This document shows positions 44,053-58,089 of a stretch of 64,000 nucleotides of DNA, piece by piece. This stretch comes from Turbatrix aceti (Eukaryota; Nematoda; Chromadorea; Rhabditida; Panagrolaimidae), in the NCBI GenBank assembly GCA_963969345.1, contig OZ017766.1, positions 8,370,001-8,434,000 of the forward strand, read 5' to 3'. The first letter of the stretch is position 1, and every line of letters starts with the position of its first letter. The translations under genes and the position numbers were made by a program. Below the pieces are notes generated by a model. The model saw only the letters and a program-made list of their open reading frames with translations, made no database searches and was not told the DNA's origin.

Positions 44053-47000
44053 ATGGTTTTCGATTTGCGTCCCAGTCAATCCAATACCGACGTTCTCGCC
44101 CCGAGAATCGAATTTGGCAGCAAGGAAGAGTATTTTTCGGCTTTGGAACGAGGTTTTTATTTTTTTCTTCCATTTTCTCTTCAAAAATACATATTTTTAC
44201 CTGTTTTTTTTCCAGCGAATCGCGACCGTCAAAAACAGATTCTCCCAATGATCTACTCAGCCGGAAAATTCATCCGAGACCACCCAGAATCGGAAGTCAT
44301 CAACCGGACCTTTGTTCTCCTAGCTGGGATTTTTGAGGATCCAATGGTCGAAAACAAAAATCTCATCCGTCTGAAAATTGTCCAACTCGCCCAACAGTGC
44401 CGGCCATTTATGCATCTTTTTCAGTCGAATGAAAAGATGCGTCTGACAATGCTCCAACTTGGGCATATTTCGGACGAAGAAGCGAGGTCGCTTTCGCTGC
44501 TCCTCGTCGCTGCGATGGCCGCTGTCTACGCTGAATCCAAGCATGTGGGTTTTTATTTGAGAGAAAAGTGTGTTTTGAGTTATCTTTGGGTGTTTTTTTT
44601 GCAGATCCAGCATCTTATCCTCGAAGCCCTGGATTCACCTGCCCTGGTCGAACAGTGGGCGGCTGTCTGTGCCGTTCAGGAGTTTGGCGAGCGTTCAATG
44701 TGGGTTTTTATTTTTGAGAGTTTATGCGAAGTGTAAAAATTTTATGAAAAATTACAAAATTGGTTAAAAAATTTGCGCATTTTTTTTACTTATTTTTCAC
44801 CAGTTTTGTAAAATATGACGATTTTGTGACTTTTTGTCATTCATTTCGGATCGAAAAGCCTAAGAAATCCATAAAAACGTCAAAAAAGTATAGTTTTAGG
44901 CAAAAAATGTCATAAAACTTTGTATCGTAAAAAAAGTAACAAAATCCAAGCAAAAAATGTTACTTTTGTGTCATTGGTTTCGCAACGAAAATTCCAAAAC
45001 GATTGTTAGATTTTTGATAAGATTTTTTTGTTTTTCATTAAATTGTTTACCATTTTTAACCCTAAAATCTGTTTTTACGTTAGTTTACCATTTTCTACCT
45101 AAAAATTTGTTTTTACGTTAGCTCCCAATTTTTGGAGTTTTGTTCGCCATTTTGTACCCAAAAATTCATATTTTTGACATTTTTTAAAATAATTATTTTT
45201 TTTTTTAGAAACTTCTGCGACGCAGTGATTCAAAAAATCGATGTACTGCTTTTTTCGACCCATGTGGCCCTCGAAATCAAGGTTAAGCTGCTCCAGGCGC
45301 TGTCCCACTTCAAGGACAATTCCAAGACCGTCGACGAGGTCTACAGCCTGGGACACAAGACCGCCAGCCACTACCACGCCGAAGTGAGCATTCTCCTGGC
45401 TTCTTTTGACCTGCTGACGAAGATGGCCGTTCGGAAGGGCGTCGAGGGTGAATACATTGGATTTCTCGTCGATCGAGCTGCGAACTACATGGACGACGAC
45501 GAATTGTTGTCGTGTGTCATGAACAGCCTTTGTACGCTGGCTGATTATCCTCGGTGGACGGAGAAACTCTGTGAGGTGGGTTTTTACAAAAAATCAGTTT
45601 TTTACAAAAAAATCAGTTTTTATTACAAAAAATCAGTTTTTTTACAAAAAAATCGGTTTTTTACCTCAAAAATCGATTTTTTTGGTGTTTCTGATCAAAT
45701 TTAGTAAAATGTCACAATTTTGTTACTCTTTGTTGTCCGTGCCGAGTCGAAAAACCCATGAAAGCTCAAAAAACGACAAAAAAGTATCACTTTAGGAAAA
45801 AATATCGTAAAACTCATGCATCGTAAAAAAGTAACAAAATCCGAGCAAAAAATGTTACTTTTGGACCGTCAAAGGTTTCGCAACGAAAATTCAAAAACGA
45901 TGGTTACTGTTTTATTGTAAGATGCAATTTTTTACTTTTATAAAATTATTTTCCGTTTATTACTCATAAAAATTTTGCTTTTACGCGATTTTCCAAATTT
46001 GGAACGTTTTACGATTTTTTGCACCAAAAAAATTTCGTTTTATGAAAAAATATCGTAAATTTTTTCTGTCATTGGTTTCGCAACGAAAATTCCTAAATTA
46101 TCGTTACTTTTTTTATCGTAAGACAACATTTTTTTATTTTAGAAAATTTATTCACTTTTTTTATCCAAGAAATTCTTTTTTATCCATTTTCCCATATTTT
46201 GTGTTTGTTTTAGGATTTCCTGTCCCTGAATGCATCACTGATCGCATCGTCGTCCCCTGCCGCGGTCGTGTCATACTTCCAGGTCGTATGCACCTTTCTG
46301 GCAGACGATCGTTTCACGGATCTCATTTACGATCGCTACGATTCATTTTTCCTTCTGATGGCCTACGAAGACGATGAAGTAGCCGTCGGTGCCGGTAAGG
46401 TGACAGTCGAGTGCGCGAGACGACACCCGATACGAGCGAATCTTGATTTGACGGATTGCGTCTTGGGCCTGCTCGAGAGGGTCTTGGTTGGCGACCGGAA
46501 GCTGAAACAGGCGGTAGGTTTTTTTTATGGGTGAAAAGTAGATTTTTCTGGTTTTGTTATCGTTTTTGCACAAATTGGAAAAAAATGTATTCAGCGGGTA
46601 CAAAAAAACCGTAAACTTGGGTAATCAGCGTTTTTTCGTTGGGTTTCGGTTTTTGAATACATTTTATATTCCAAAAAGTAACATTTTCGTCAAAAGACAC
46701 TGTTTTTCTGATATTTGGGAAAAGTTACTTGAATTACGGTAGTTTTTTCTTCGAAATGTTACTTTTTTTTGAATCGTAAAAGAAAGTAACAAAAAAACAA
46801 GCGTAAAATGTTACTTCTGATTTCTCGTGGGTTTCGCAACGAAAATTCCAAAACTGTTGTCAACTTTTTTATCGCATTTGATTGGAAATAACATTTTCGT
46901 GCCGGGAAACGTTACTCGTATTACGGTTCTTTTTTCTTCGAATTGTTACTTTTTACGTCGGTTTTATGATTAGGAAAGTTTTTTTTTTGCCAATTTTTGT

Positions 47001-49762
47001 AAAATAACAGCAATTTATTCGAAATTTATTTCAAATTTTTTTGTTTGTTCGGAAAATTGAAATTTTTTTCAAACGTGGAGTTGAATTCACAATTTTTTGG
47101 GGTAAAACAAGATTTTTTTGTAGGTTTGCAACCTTCTGTTTGCTCTGGTCTGCGTTGTCCCGGATTCTGAAAAATTCAGAATACTAGACAAACTCCTAGC
47201 CATTGATTCTGGAAGCAAAGATTACGACTGTGTCCTGACGGCTCTCAACCGGATAGTAAACTGCGAAAAAACACTCTGGACCAGGGTTCAGGCTCACGCG
47301 GGGATTTTGCTTGCCGAACAACTCAAAGCCTACAAAAGTGATGTAGAAATGACAGAACTGGGATCAAAGCCGCAGAAAAGAGTTTTCAAACCGTCGGATT
47401 CGTTGGTTTTTCTTATTTTAGCGCCGGATTGTGCAGCAGGATCAAAAGATGAGGAAACGCCGGCTTTGATCGAGAAATTTGCCGACGAGATGTCCGTCGA
47501 TGGCGTCTATGGCATGGCAAAGTGCGCTCTCAGACAGGGTCATCGGACTTTGACTGTGGAAAATTTGCTAAAATCGCTGGAAAATGACGCAGGCTATGCG
47601 AAACTCGATCCAGCGTGGTACAGTGCGCTTCGGCGATTTTGTGAAGCCAGACGACAGCTGCAGGTGGAAAACATGGAAGAGATTGGAAACTTTGATTCGG
47701 CGATTGAGTGTCTGAAAAAGGCGTCTATTGATTTGAAAGTGAGTTTTTTTAGGAGAAATAAAATTTAGGATCAGTATGAAAAAAATTACAAAAAAAAATA
47801 TCGTAAAAAAGTGCGTAAAAAATTTTATCGATGATAATGAAAAAAATAGGTAAAATTGAGAACCATAGTAAAAAGTATCGTAAAAAGTAACATCTTTGAT
47901 GAGTAAGAAAAGTAACAAAAAAAATCATCAAATAACGTAATAAAATTACAAATTTTGACGATATTTTTCGTTTTTATTTTTTGGTACTTTTTGATCGTGT
48001 TACTTTTTACGGTGTGTTTTTTTGCCATTTTTGACGATTTTTGGCACGTTGTTACTAAAAAACAACGGAATTTCCAAAGCCGGAGAACAAATTGATCGAC
48101 GTATAATAATTTTTGATGGAGTCCGAAAAAAATATAAAAATGCAGGGTTATCACCTTGAAAAATGCCGAAAATCGCATTTAAAAAAATTGCCACAATGGA
48201 AACTTTTGTTTCGGCATTTTTCAAATTGGCAACCCTATATTTTTATATTTTTCTCGAATTCTCCGTCAAAAATCACGTCGATCAATTTGTACCCTGTTTT
48301 TGGAAATGCCGTTGTTTTTTTTGCTACAAAGTGCCAAAAATTGCAAAAAAAGTACCGTAAAGAGTACATTTTTACTGTGCTCGCACTTTTACGGACAAAT
48401 TCGTCAAAAAATTTCTTTTTTTGCAAAAAAAACACGTTTTTTATAAAAAACGTGTTTTTCAGACGCTAAGAACCAACTTCAAAAGCGATCTGAATTATTC
48501 GTACGCGCAAGAATGGATTTTGCTGTTTACGAGACTCGTCGAAGCCATCAACGGCCTTGTCGTGTTCTTCAACGTCAACGCCTTTTACATGCCCAAGAGC
48601 GGAGGCGCGTTCACCGCCGCGTACAACAACCACGTTCATAACTTTGATACGAAAATTCGAAATTTGTTCACCGACATTCACTTCTTCAAGGAGCAGTATG
48701 AAGAGAGATGCGAGGAGGAATCCAACAAACAGGTGGCTCTCTGGCTTCAGCTTTTGACTGTTGTCAAACGGTGCACCGGACTTTTTCTACAGGCTTTCGA
48801 GTAAGTTAGGCACAAAATTAATGTCAGGTGACATTTTGGAAATTTTTTATAGAATTTTTGCAAAAAAAGTAGCATTTACGGTGAAAAGTTTTTATTGTAA
48901 AATTCAGCCGCCTGAGGCGTGTTCTGGCAGAGTTACGGTTACCGAAAATAGCTTTTTGCCATTTTTGACGATTTTTGGGACGTTGTAGCAAAAAAAACTA
49001 CGGCATTTCCAAAACTAGGGTACAAATTGATCGACGTGATTTTTGATGGTGATTTCGAGAAAAATATAAAAATATTGGGTTATCACTTTGAAAAATGCCG
49101 AAACAGAAGTTGCCATTATGCGACTTTTTTAAAGACGATTTTCGGCATTTTTCAAGGTGGCAACCTTGTATTTTTATATTTTTCTCCGATTCTCCATCAA
49201 AAATCATGCCGATCAATTTGTACCCTGATTTTGGAAATGCCGTTGTTTTTTTTTGCTACAAAGGGCCAAAAAATGGTCAAAAATTGCAAAAAGCTATTTC
49301 AGGCAACCGTAACTCTGCCAAATCAGGCAGCTGCATTTTACAGTAAAAACTTTTCAATGTAAAAGCAATTTTTTTGCAAAATTCTATGAATTTCCAAAAA
49401 AAAATATTGCGATGAAAAATATTTTGTAAGTTGATTTTTTTTTCAGCCCGATAGAACTCCCAGACATTGCCCCAAAAAGCGTCCAGAACATCCACCTCCA
49501 AGAAGTCATCAGGTGGATGATGACGCAGACGTCAGCACTCTCTCGTGGCCAACGAATCTGGCTTCCAGGAATTGGAAAAGCATTCCGACTATCTTTGATC
49601 AAAGTCATCCAGGCTGCTTTTTATCTTCCAGAAAGCTTTTTTAATTTATCGATTTCAAACGGGGAACAAAGAATCGAAAGCGAAGCTCAGACGCATTCGC
49701 AGACGGAGACGGATGAACCGGTGTTCAAACAACCCAAAACTGTTTTTTATGGTAACTTTTGA
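44053..49762 (+). CDS. Integrator complex subunit 7-like protein
   Basis: Eight exons with matching phases: 44053-44152, 44216-44544, 44605-44699, 45209-45575, 46214-46513, 47124-47738, 48463-48800, 49447-49762; 819 residues. Starts MVFDLRPSQS after a TTTCCAG acceptor. The chain is almost entirely helical repeats (ARM/HEAT-like). The stretch AAVCAVQEFGERSINFCDAV, then QKIDVLLFS and LEIKVKLLQALSHFKD, matches my recollection of the INTS7 pattern in order and spacing. INTS7 belongs to Integrator, which processes snRNA 3' ends and attenuates RNA polymerase II transcripts in the nucleus. It is shorter than the human protein. Several donors are GTGGGTTTTT, one GTTTTTAT. The introns are crowded with two repeat families. 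Family assignment is by eye only. Confidence 0.65.
48000..48365. repeat. GATCGACGTGA foldback repeat, copy 2
   Basis: Inverted arms share TGATCGACGT, AAAATATAAAAAT and GGAAATGCCG blocks, inside intron 6 of the INTS7-like gene. Confidence 0.7.
48837..49396. repeat. GATCGACGTGA foldback repeat, copy 3, longest
   Basis: Near-complete palindrome of about 560 bases from GGAAATTTTTTATAG to CTATGAATTTCC, filling most of the last intron of the INTS7-like gene. The outer arms add a GTAAAA/GGTTACGG segment not seen in copy 1. No open frame. Confidence 0.75.
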
Positions 49763-51902
49763 TTGTTTGATTGATGTACTGTGTATTGTTTTTGTATGGG
49801 ATGTGAGTTATGAAGTTTGACGGGTTTGACAGGATGAGTGCCAACTTGTCCCGCGCATGTTTGTATTCATTTGTATTAAATATTATTTGAATGCAACTTG
49901 TGAACTTGTCTGGCGCCGGATGGGGGTCGGCAGCAGACGCCGCGATCGTCCATGAATGCACGCGCGCACGCACAAGCATGAATTGCAATAAGCGAATAGC
50001 TGGGAATAGCCAAATTCCAGGAATTACAGACAGAAATCCTGGTTACCCATTGACCATGGCCATGGTAAAAGAATGGCATAAACAAACTCGACCACCACAG
50101 TCGAGTTAGTGTGCAGTTACATATTAGTCAGTTAATTAATTAGTTACCATTTGTTAGCAACGATCCTCCAGTAAGCTGCACGACGCTTTTGTCGCTCTCT
50201 CTTTTTCTCTCAAGTCAATAATGGCGCGCCCAAAAAAAATTTTGAAGGCGAATTATAATATTATATTTAGTTTTAAAAAAATTCTTAGGTTCCAAAAAAA
50301 TTTGTGAACCGTTGATTTCGACGGCATGAGCTAAAAAATGCCATTAAAGGTATTTTTTTAAATTTTTTCCCGCATTTGAACCCCAAAAAACGGGAAATTT
50401 TTTTTTAAACAAAAATCGCCTCGAAAAGTTTTTTTTTTTTGCAAATTGAATTTGAAAATGAGCCAAAAAATATTTTTTTTCATTTCGGCATTTTTTTAGG
50501 TCGGTGCTCGCATTTTTCAAATTTTCTACATTTTTTTGTCCATTTACCACAAATAACAAAAAAAATTCACCGAAAAATCAAAAAAATCGAAAATTCAATG
50601 AAAATCCGCAAAAAATAAAAAAATGGGGTTTTACTTCAAAAAATGCTTTTTTGACCCTTTTCAAATCCGATTTGCGATGAATTTTCCCGGAGGAACCCTT
50701 TTTTTTGAATTTACTGTTTCTTACGTGCTGACATGTTTTTTGTTACTCTTTTGTGCTCTGTTTTCAAAAAATAAGAATAAAAATAAGTATTTATGTATCT
50801 ATCTGATTTCTGATGTTTTCCATCTGTTTTCGTTGGTTTTTACTGCGTTCATTCGTTCGACTTTGACACCTAGGTTACCTTGCCTTGCGCTTCAATTGCA
50901 ATTGTTTTTCAATCACATGCATGTATGTTATTTCGGTCGTCCAGATGATGCTCAGGTTTATGTGTGTGTGCACACATTATTTTAAAAAAAAATTCAAACA
51001 AACACCGATCCGATCGATAATTTTTTACAATTACCACCGCAAAAGAGCGCAATGATTTCTGTGAACCTGACATTCTTGTCTAAAAATAATACATTTATGT
51101 GCGTGCACAAAGAAACAAAGAAAAAAATCTATTAGGTGATAAAAATCCTGAAAAAAAAACCCTAAAAAATACGTTGTTCGCTGTTTTTTTTTACTCGCTA
51201 ATAAAAACCATATGGTCTTACAACGAAAAAAAATACGACCTCAAGTTGAGTTCAAAGTGCTCAACAACAAAGTACACTGCCACTAAACGCGTTTGGTAAA
51301 AAAAAATCCATCAAACTCGTGCAGAAGAAAAGAACAAAACTAACCGACGTGACATGACAGTCAGTCACCGTGTCTTCTCCGGAATGAAAAGCACGTCATC
51401 ACACCCATCGATCCACACAGCGCGTACGTACTGCATCGGTTAATGACAACGTGCGCACTCAGATTACTACTCGATGGTCTTGTAGCGACTTTTTCAATCT
51501 TTTTTTGCTCCTAAACTGTGTACATGTTCAAAGTCGTCGTCGTCGTTTTCGTTGTCGTTGTCGTTGTCGTTGCTGTGTTTGTCCATCACATATATATTTA
51601 TATTATTTTTTTTACTTTACTTGTCATTTACCTATTATCCCCCCCCCCTTGATTTTTGCATTTGTCTTATTCGCGTTTTTTTTGCCTTTATAAAAAAAAG
51701 TTACCGCCAATCATTATTTTGTGTTGTCACTACCCACGCTGTGTGTTTCGCCTAACTCCAACAAGCAGCATTTTTTTGCTTTTCTACTTGTCGGTTATTG
51801 CTGCTACACGACGTGTTTTTGTCGCGCATTGAAATCTTTTTTGTCGTCGATTGATTGGTTTTTGGTTTTCAATATTGGAGATTTTCTTCAGAATAGATAT
51901 CC
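49763..51902. other. Intergenic region between INTS7-like and eIF4G genes
   Basis: About 2.1 kb, no gene. An AATTAATTAATTAG run is near 50130. A GTCGTCGTCGTTTTCGTTGT microsatellite is near 51533-51570. A polypyrimidine/AG acceptor (TTCTTCAG) lies 12 bases before the eIF4G ATG. Promoter of the eIF4G gene presumably lies here. Confidence 0.5.
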
Positions 51903-54900
51903 ATGATATCTAACAACCAAGTACCAGGGCAGCAACATGCACCGAATTATTACGCGCCTGGCAATGCCAGTTATCAACAATTTACCGAGCCCGTAGCTGG
52001 ACCAATGTGAGTTTTTGACATTTGTTGATTGTTTTATATAAAAAATGGCAATTTTTCTGTTTTTTACGTTTTTTTGATATAAAATGTGTTTTTTTTTGCA
52101 GTCTGCATTTGCCTGCAACGACGGAAGTACGTCACACAGGACAAGAAATGTACGACGTAATCTACCCTGCACCGCAGTATTCCCAGTACCCGGGATATCA
52201 GATGTACCCGATGCCACAGCAGCAGATACCCCAGCACATGCAGAATATGGGTCCACAAGTTGTCGCACAGCCACCGCAACCTGCACCACCGCAGAGAAAA
52301 AAGAAGGTTTTGTGCTTTGTCGATCCAAATACGCAGAAAGAAGTCGATTTGGCGGGTGAACTCGGACTCGCTGGACGTCAGAGTCAGTCGAGAGCGCCGT
52401 CTGCTGCACCGGTGCCCCAGGGACAGTTACAGGGGCAGGTTCAGCAGCAGGCTACGGTTGCACCCCAGACCCATCATCAGCATCAGCATCAACCGACGTC
52501 GACGCAGAGCAAGGAACAGGTAACCCATGACTTTAGCATGCAGGTTGCGAGTCGATTGTTCAACGTTCCGACCAAGCAGTCGGCAGCGGTTGTTCCTGAG
52601 GTTACGACGACTGCTGCTGCTCAGATTCCTACTCCACAGAAAACACCGGTCGAACAACAACAACAACAGAAACAACAATCGCCTATTGTTATTTCCGCTG
52701 CAGCTACCCAGCCTACAGTTCAACCAACCCCTGATCCCGCAACGAAAATAGAAATCGCAGCTGCTGCAGAACAACCCAAGATTACGGTAACCCAACAACA
52801 ACAACAACAACGTCAGCCGTCACCTCCGAAACATCAGACGACTCCCACCCCGATTGTGGTCGTCGAGCCTACCCCCGCTCCTGCCCCGACGGTCCCAGAG
52901 TCTCAGAATGACGATACCGTCGAAAGTGCTCCCACGGCTGCAGTTGAGTCCCCAACAGCTGAAAACGTCCCCCCGACAACGGATTCACCGGCTGCGACGA
53001 CTTCCACTCGGCCCAAGGATCGAAAAGAGCTCTACGACGAGTACTGCTCACGGATGCACCAGTATCTTCAGCAGGAAAAGATGATCGAATCGATGCAGAA
53101 GCATACGTATCCGAGGGAGCTCATTGAATTGCTCAGAAATGCTATCAGAGTGAGTTTTTGAAACTGGGTTCTGAATGGGGAAAATTTTTGTCAATTACGG
53201 GTAAAAAATGGGTTTTTGATACCAAAAATATTGGTATACCATTTTCTTGATACGAAATTTCGTTATTTAGCGATTTTTCAAGTTTTTTTACTCACAAACC
53301 TTTCTTTTGTCGATTTTTTAACGTTTTATATCAATTTTCTGGAATATGACAATTTGGTTACGTTTTTTATCTCTAGCTGGTTCAGATAATCGAAAAAAGC
53401 CCAAAAAACGACAAAAAAATATCGTTTTATAAAAAAATATCGTAAAACGTTGTCAAAAAGTAATAAAATCTGGGCAAAAGATATTACTTCTGTGTCCAAG
53501 GTTTTGCAACGAAAATTCATGTTTGTAGAATACTCCTTTTTTTTTAGCGTTTGTTACCCCAAAAATTGTTTTTTACGTTGTTTTTTTTTCAATTTCGACT
53601 AGTTTCTGCATATTTTTGTATTTTTCTGTCTGCTGAGAACCTTTTGACTTATTTTTTTCTATTTTTTAGGACTTCAAAACCACGCCATGCCCGTTGACAG
53701 ACCAGCAGTTGTCTGACTTCCACGTCGACAAGGCTACCATGCTGCCGACGATCAACATCCAGATGAACAGCAAGACCAAGTACGTTTCGTCGAAGAACGA
53801 CAGCTTCTGTCCGAGCTGGGCTCCTTCTTCGCAGCCCCATCAGCAGAGGAAAAATTACGGTGGACGTCTCAGCGAGAAGAACAAGAATCGTCGCGGAGGC
53901 GGTAACGATCAGAATAACGATCGTCGACCGTACCCGGGTCGACAGTCTCACAACCGTCATCCACCGGTCGCCATTACCCGTGGCGAAAATGCGTGGGTTC
54001 CTGTCGCGACGAGACGGGGTGTCGAGATTACCGAAACCGATCGTACTGCCAAGGAAGTTCGTGGTATCCTAAACAAGATTACGCCATCGACAAAGGACGA
54101 TCTCTGCACGAAGCTGATCAATATGACGCTCTGGAGAAACGAAGAATTGCTTCAGATCATGGTTGATCTGATTTTCAAGAAAGCAGTCGAAGAACAGACT
54201 TTTGTCAAGCTTTACAGCGATCTGTGCTTATCCATGCATCAGGCTGAACTCAGGGCTGAGCCACACCTCGTACAGCAGCACAAAATGACCAAGTTTTTCT
54301 ATGCGATTATTTCGACGGCACAGAGATCGTTTGAGAATCAGATGGTCTACGACGACGAAGATGCACTCGAAGCAAAGATTGCGGAATCGACGGATGAGGC
54401 TGAGATTGCGAGACTATCGGAGGATCTGGAAGATTTGCAGTCTAAAAATAAGCGGCATACTGTTGGTACTATTCGGTGAGTTATACATACATATTTGGGC
54501 CAAAAATTGTTATCTTTTATTATAAAAATTAATGGAAACATACAAAAACAGATTTTTCATTGAAAAATAATGAAAAATGTTTCTAAATTGAAAAAAATGT
54601 ATTTTTTGGGAACGTTTTTTTGTTTGAAATGAAGTTTATCAATTTTTTAAACGACATTTTGTAAATTTTTTTTATGGTGTGAATCAAAAAATATTTTCAG
54701 AAATCTACAGAAAAGGCCTAAGATGTTCGAAAATAGATCAAAACGTTAAAAAACACTGATTTTTGGGGTAACAAACGGTAAATACTGTTTTCAAAACGAA
54801 AAAAAAAATTTACGATAAAATGGTTTTAGAATTTTCGTTGCGAAACTATCGACTTTGAAGTAACGTTTTTTTGCTAGAATTTTGTTACTTTTTTTACGAT

Positions 54901-57900
54901 GCATACGTTTTACGATATTTTTTTCCTGCAACGATATTTTTTGTCGTTTTTTTTTGGGTTTTTTGAAGCAAAACATCTTTTCTTTAGTTTTTACGTTAAG
55001 AAAACGAAAAGGAACACATTTTGGGATGAAAACGATGAATAGTTTTTTTTTTAATTTTGCAGATTTTTGAACCGAAATTGCAGTTTCGTTTATTTTTGCG
55101 GAAAACGATATTTTTCACATTCAATGTGGTCGTACAATCAAAACCGTTGTCTCGTTTTTTATGAATTTTATTGATGGCAAAAATTTCAGGTTTATCACCC
55201 ACTTGTTCCGTATCGGTCTCCTGAGACAAAATATCCTGCAAGTAATCATCAAAAACTTCATCAAGAGCGCAGAAAACAGCACGAAGCAACTTCGAAAGGA
55301 ACTCAACATTGAGTACGCTGTTCTGACGATCGAAGGCATTGGCCAGACGATTGCGGAAAAGGCCACAGATCCCGAAAAGGATCTCCTCAAACAATTGATC
55401 GTTCATATTGCCCGGGAAGAAATCAAGAAATCAGTGTCAAATCGTGTTCGTTTCATGATTCTCGGTCTCGAAGACCTGCAGGCTGGAAACTGGAAAAAGA
55501 AGTCGACGGGTCCCATGACGAAGGACGAAATGAAGAAGGCCATCCAGAAGGAACAGGAACAAAACGAACAGGAACGCAAGGCCTACGACGAACGCAAGAA
55601 GCGAGACAACGGTCCATCGCGTTATCAGCAACGCGGATCGACGAACAACAGCAAGCAGAGTCGACAGACAAATGCTATCGTTGCCGCGAGTCAGACGACG
55701 TCGACGACTACCCGCAAGGAGACTTCTCTCAACAAGGTAGGGTTTTTGAGAAGATAAGAAATGCGTTGGGGGAACATTTTGGGGGAACTTTTGCCAAAAG
55801 ATTGCTTTTTCGATGAAAATGTTTTTAAAAATGTAGTTATTTTTCGTTGATTTTTTTCAACGTATTTTTTGATGAAAAACCTGAGAAATTAGGAAAAACT
55901 AAGCTATTCAAAATTCTATAAAAAAAATCAACTTTTTTCTTTATCTCATTTTTTTGTAAAAATTGGAAGTTTCAAAAAAAGCGGAACGATTTTTTTACAA
56001 AATTTATTTTTTAAAAATGTTCGAAAATTTTTTTTTTGAGAAAACTTGCACCAAAAATTTAAAAAAAAAAATAATTTTTTGTATTGTAAAAAAATGAAAA
56101 TTTCGAAAAGAAAATTTTTTTGATTTTTAATTTTTTTTATTTTAGACATTTAATAAAAACTAAAACAAATACAACGACCAAAAAATCGTATTTTTTTGAT
56201 AAATTTTTTTTCTGTAAAAAACAATGTCCAAAAAATTGTCCTTTTTTTGATAAAAACAATGCCCAAAAAATCGTTTTTTTTTTGATAGATAAAAACCTTT
56301 TTTCGGTAAAAAAATGTTACATTTTGAAAAATTTTTTTGCAGAATTTCCAAAATGTTCACAGACATAAATTTTTGTGAAGGAAATTGACTTCATTGTTGA
56401 ACTTTCCTTTTTTAGATCGATCAGGCCGGCAAACTCGCCCCTGCTGCGTGGTCTGGCGCTCGTGCCGGCGCTGGCAGAACACGCTACATTGCCCACAACA
56501 GCCTGAATGCCGCTGTCCCACAGCGTGAGTCGAACGACGTTCGCAACACGTCGGCTGCGGGTACAGGTTCTGCACCTGGATCCAAGGATGCATCGCGCTC
56601 GGCTTCGGTCACTCCTCCGCCGACCAACGATCCGTCTTCGAGTCAGGTCGTCGAGGATACACCTGAGGTCCAGGAAACCGAGGCCACGGAAGAACAAAAG
56701 ACACGCTTCAGAACAGAATTCGGTGAGGTATTTGGTGACATTGTCGCTGATGTCAAATCCAATACCAAGAATGAAGAAGTCGCTGTCGAAGAGGTATGTC
56801 ACAATTTTTTTTTGTGTTTTTCATGTTTTTTATAAAAAAATTTCAGACATACGAAATTCTCCGAAAATGGCTGAATAATTTCGACTCACCGAAGGACTTG
56901 TTCAAGGTTCTGTTTTACTTTACCTTTGAATACCTGAAACCCACGGATGTCCTAAATCGTGAAATTCTGGCCTACGTAATGCTCAAATTCACCCAGGACG
57001 AAGAAACTGAAGGACAATTTTTCGAAGTGTGAGTTTTATACTTTTTTTTGGGGGCGAAAGCGAAGAAAATTGTGAAATTATGAATACGAATTATTTTTAG
57101 GTTCGACTTTTACTGCAATCACACCGTTGAATGGGGACTCTCAACGGATGTGCCGTTCCTGATGAAAGCCATTGGCCACGTTCTGTCGTCTATCGTCATG
57201 GTCGATCACAAGATTGTCCAGGGCGAGCGTCCGTCAGCGAAGAAGCTCAACCTTGGCCTCAAGCATTTCCACGATGAGCGTACGACGCCCTTCGTTTACA
57301 TGCTTGCTGGAATTGTGAGTTTTTAGGGGGATTTTGGGGTTTTATAGGAAAAATATGTAAAATTTACTGAAATTGATTAAAAAAAACGGAAAATTTCAGT
57401 GTTTTTTTAAATTGTGGGAATTTTAAAAGCTGGAAATACGTTAGAAAACGGATTTTTGGGATAAGAAACGGTTAAAAAATAGAAAAACGATTGTTTTGGA
57501 ATTTTCGTTGCGAAACCTTAGACGATCTTGAAGTAACGTTTTTTGCTTGGATTTTGTTACTTTTTGTTTACGATTTTTTCGCTTGGATTATGTTTTTTTT
57601 TATGATTTTTTTGCTTTTCGTAGTTTTGTGGGGCTTTTTGTTGTTTGTTGGTAACAATACTTTTTTTTTTAAATTTTTTATTCGGTATTATCGACTTTGA
57701 AGTGACTCGAAACGATCGTTTATGAATTTTCGTTGCGAAACCATTGACTGGTTTAGAAGTAACGTTTTTTGCTTGGATTTTGTTACTTTTTTTACGATAC
57801 AAATGTTAGGTCATTTTTTTCAAAAACGATACAGTTTTGTAATTTTTTTGAGTTTTCTGATTCTCAAGACATTTTTGATTTTTACGATTCATGTTTTTTT

Positions 57901-58089
57901 TTCTTGCAGGTCGAGCTGATGACAAAACGCCAAGAACACGACATTGCAACGCTGCTTCAAATGACGCTGACGGAATTCATCGAAGCAGACCCCAGCTATG
58001 GCGGTGACAAATTTGACGCTCAATACAAGGCCATTACGGTGGATGTCGAGCACTGCAAGACGCTCTACGAACTCCTACACCAAACTTAG
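51903..58089 (+). CDS. ifg-1: Translation initiation factor eIF4G (IFG-1)
   Basis: Eight exons, phases consistent: 51903-52006, 52102-53149, 53670-54475, 55190-55736, 56416-56793, 56847-57028, 57101-57314, 57910-58089; 1152 residues, close to the known nematode protein. The N-terminal 340 residues are Gln/Pro-rich. YPRELIEL at about 370 fits the eIF4E-binding motif in position and nearly in sequence. A basic Arg/Gly/Asn-rich stretch follows. Residues about 505-755 are the MIF4G domain (VRGILNKITPSTKDDL, FITHLFRIGLL, NRVRFMILGLEDLQAGNW), which binds eIF4A and eIF3. The last 200 residues form a second helical-repeat region. It scaffolds cap-dependent initiation in the cytoplasm. The start is set by an acceptor just upstream; the stop TAG is at 58087. 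Confidence 0.92.
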
